Of a DNA stretch of 64,000 nt, positions 63,826 to 64,000 are shown in pieces (positions within the stretch are counted from its first letter, which is position 1; each line of letters starts with the position of its first letter). Where the stretch lies: NCBI GenBank assembly GCA_035651455.1, contig DASRFR010000047.1, positions 1 through 64,000 of the forward strand, read 5' to 3'. This DNA is from DASRFR01 sp035651455. GTDB taxonomy: Bacteria; Acidobacteriota; Terriglobia; Terriglobales; Acidobacteriaceae. The position numbers were made by a program, and so were the translations under genes. The notes beneath the pieces were generated by a model. It was not told the origin of the DNA and did not search any database. It worked only from the letters and a program-made list of their open reading frames with translations.

Positions 63826-64000
63826 CTACCCCGCCAGCCTGGAGGCGCCAGCCAGCACCGCCGTTCCGATGATAATTCGATAAACTGCGAAAGGCGCAAA
63901 TCCCCGCCGCCTGACCCATGCTATGAACCAGGCCACGCTGCCGTAGGCGACGATGAAGGAAATTACGAAGCCGATGCCCAGCACAACCCAGCCATGGGGA
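63826..64000 (-). CDS. uppP: Undecaprenyl-diphosphatase UppP, 3' end only
   Basis: 58 codons of the C-terminus; the 5' part lies right of the window. The reading GFVISFIVAYGSVAWFIAWV then RRRGFAPFAVYRIIIGTAVL is the last two membrane segments of UppP/BacA, including the FAVYRI...G motif. UppP dephosphorylates undecaprenyl diphosphate so that the carrier can be reused for peptidoglycan and O-antigen. It precedes ftsK by 253 bases on the same strand. Confidence 0.9.
   Translation of the reverse strand, partial: PHGWVVLGIGFVISFIVAYGSVAWFIAWVRRRGFAPFAVYRIIIGTAVLAGASRLAG

Noticed and set aside
1..64000. CRISPR arrays, insertion sequences and phage genes
   Set aside because: No repeat-spacer array, transposase or phage-type protein was recognised on either strand.

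Overview
The window is GC-rich bacterial chromosome, most likely from an acidobacterium (Acidobacteriota, Terriglobia/Koribacter-like). The clues are an Oar-type TonB-dependent receptor with an N-terminal carboxypeptidase-regulatory domain, a membrane-bound ToxR-like winged-helix regulator, a VWFA-related exported protein, many exported TPR proteins, a radical-SAM hopanoid enzyme (HpnJ) and paired exported amidohydrolases. This is inference from gene families; there is no rRNA in the window. No insertion sequence, phage gene or CRISPR array was seen. Two tRNA genes (Arg-CCT, Val-TAC) are present.

Layout. 1-2 kb: groEL (3' end off the left edge) and groES under a perfect CIRCE element and a strong sigma70-type promoter. 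2.2-8.4 kb: a Cys-rich small protein, a tandem exported amidohydrolase pair in which one member has lost metal ligands, a DUF3943-like exported protein, a PagL-like lipid A deacylase, small hypotheticals and tRNA-Arg. 8.8-15.7 kb: an orphan KAS II (FabF), an alpha/beta hydrolase, a PilZ protein, an HpnK-like deacetylase, a VWFA gene split by a frameshift, tRNA-Val and manganese catalase. 16-23 kb: a large secreted protein with a dead metzincin-like site and Ig-like domains plus its partner, a YihY-type membrane protein, a cold-shock gene with a structured leader and a GT-C glycosyltransferase. 23-36 kb: an M20 amidohydrolase, an hpnJ/EamA/EamA operon, a TolC-like protein, a periplasmic adaptor without a visible permease, queF, a serine hydrolase, and an MFS/GT2 operon. 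36-48 kb: an anti-sigma/antagonist pair, a soluble PRC/MgtE-N/CBS protein next to a divergent Nramp transporter, an M48 protease, a Tat-exported LLM oxidoreductase, an acyl-CoA ligase, a glutaredoxin-like protein, an SDR, and an MFS-spermidine synthase fusion. 48-64 kb: an orphan Flp pilin, a second PagL-like protein, a PilZ-GAF-TM-Sel1 protein, a trehalase that overlaps a TPR gene tail to tail, the Oar-type receptor divergent from the winged-helix membrane regulator, a second large TPR protein, ftsK, and the 3' end of uppP at the right edge.

Themes. Envelope biology dominates: lipid A trimming (two PagL-like proteins), hopanoid decoration (HpnJ, HpnK-like), undecaprenyl phosphate recycling (UppP), and outer-membrane transport with TPR partners. 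Two PilZ proteins point to cyclic-di-GMP control although no GGDEF gene lies here. The parts that most deserve a closer look are the PRC/MgtE-N/CBS + Nramp pair, the PilZ-GAF-TM-Sel1 protein, the regulator/receptor/TPR neighbourhood at 52.5-61 kb, the enzyme-like proteins that have lost their catalytic ligands (2.6 kb and 16-19 kb), and the convergent coding overlap at 52.5 kb.
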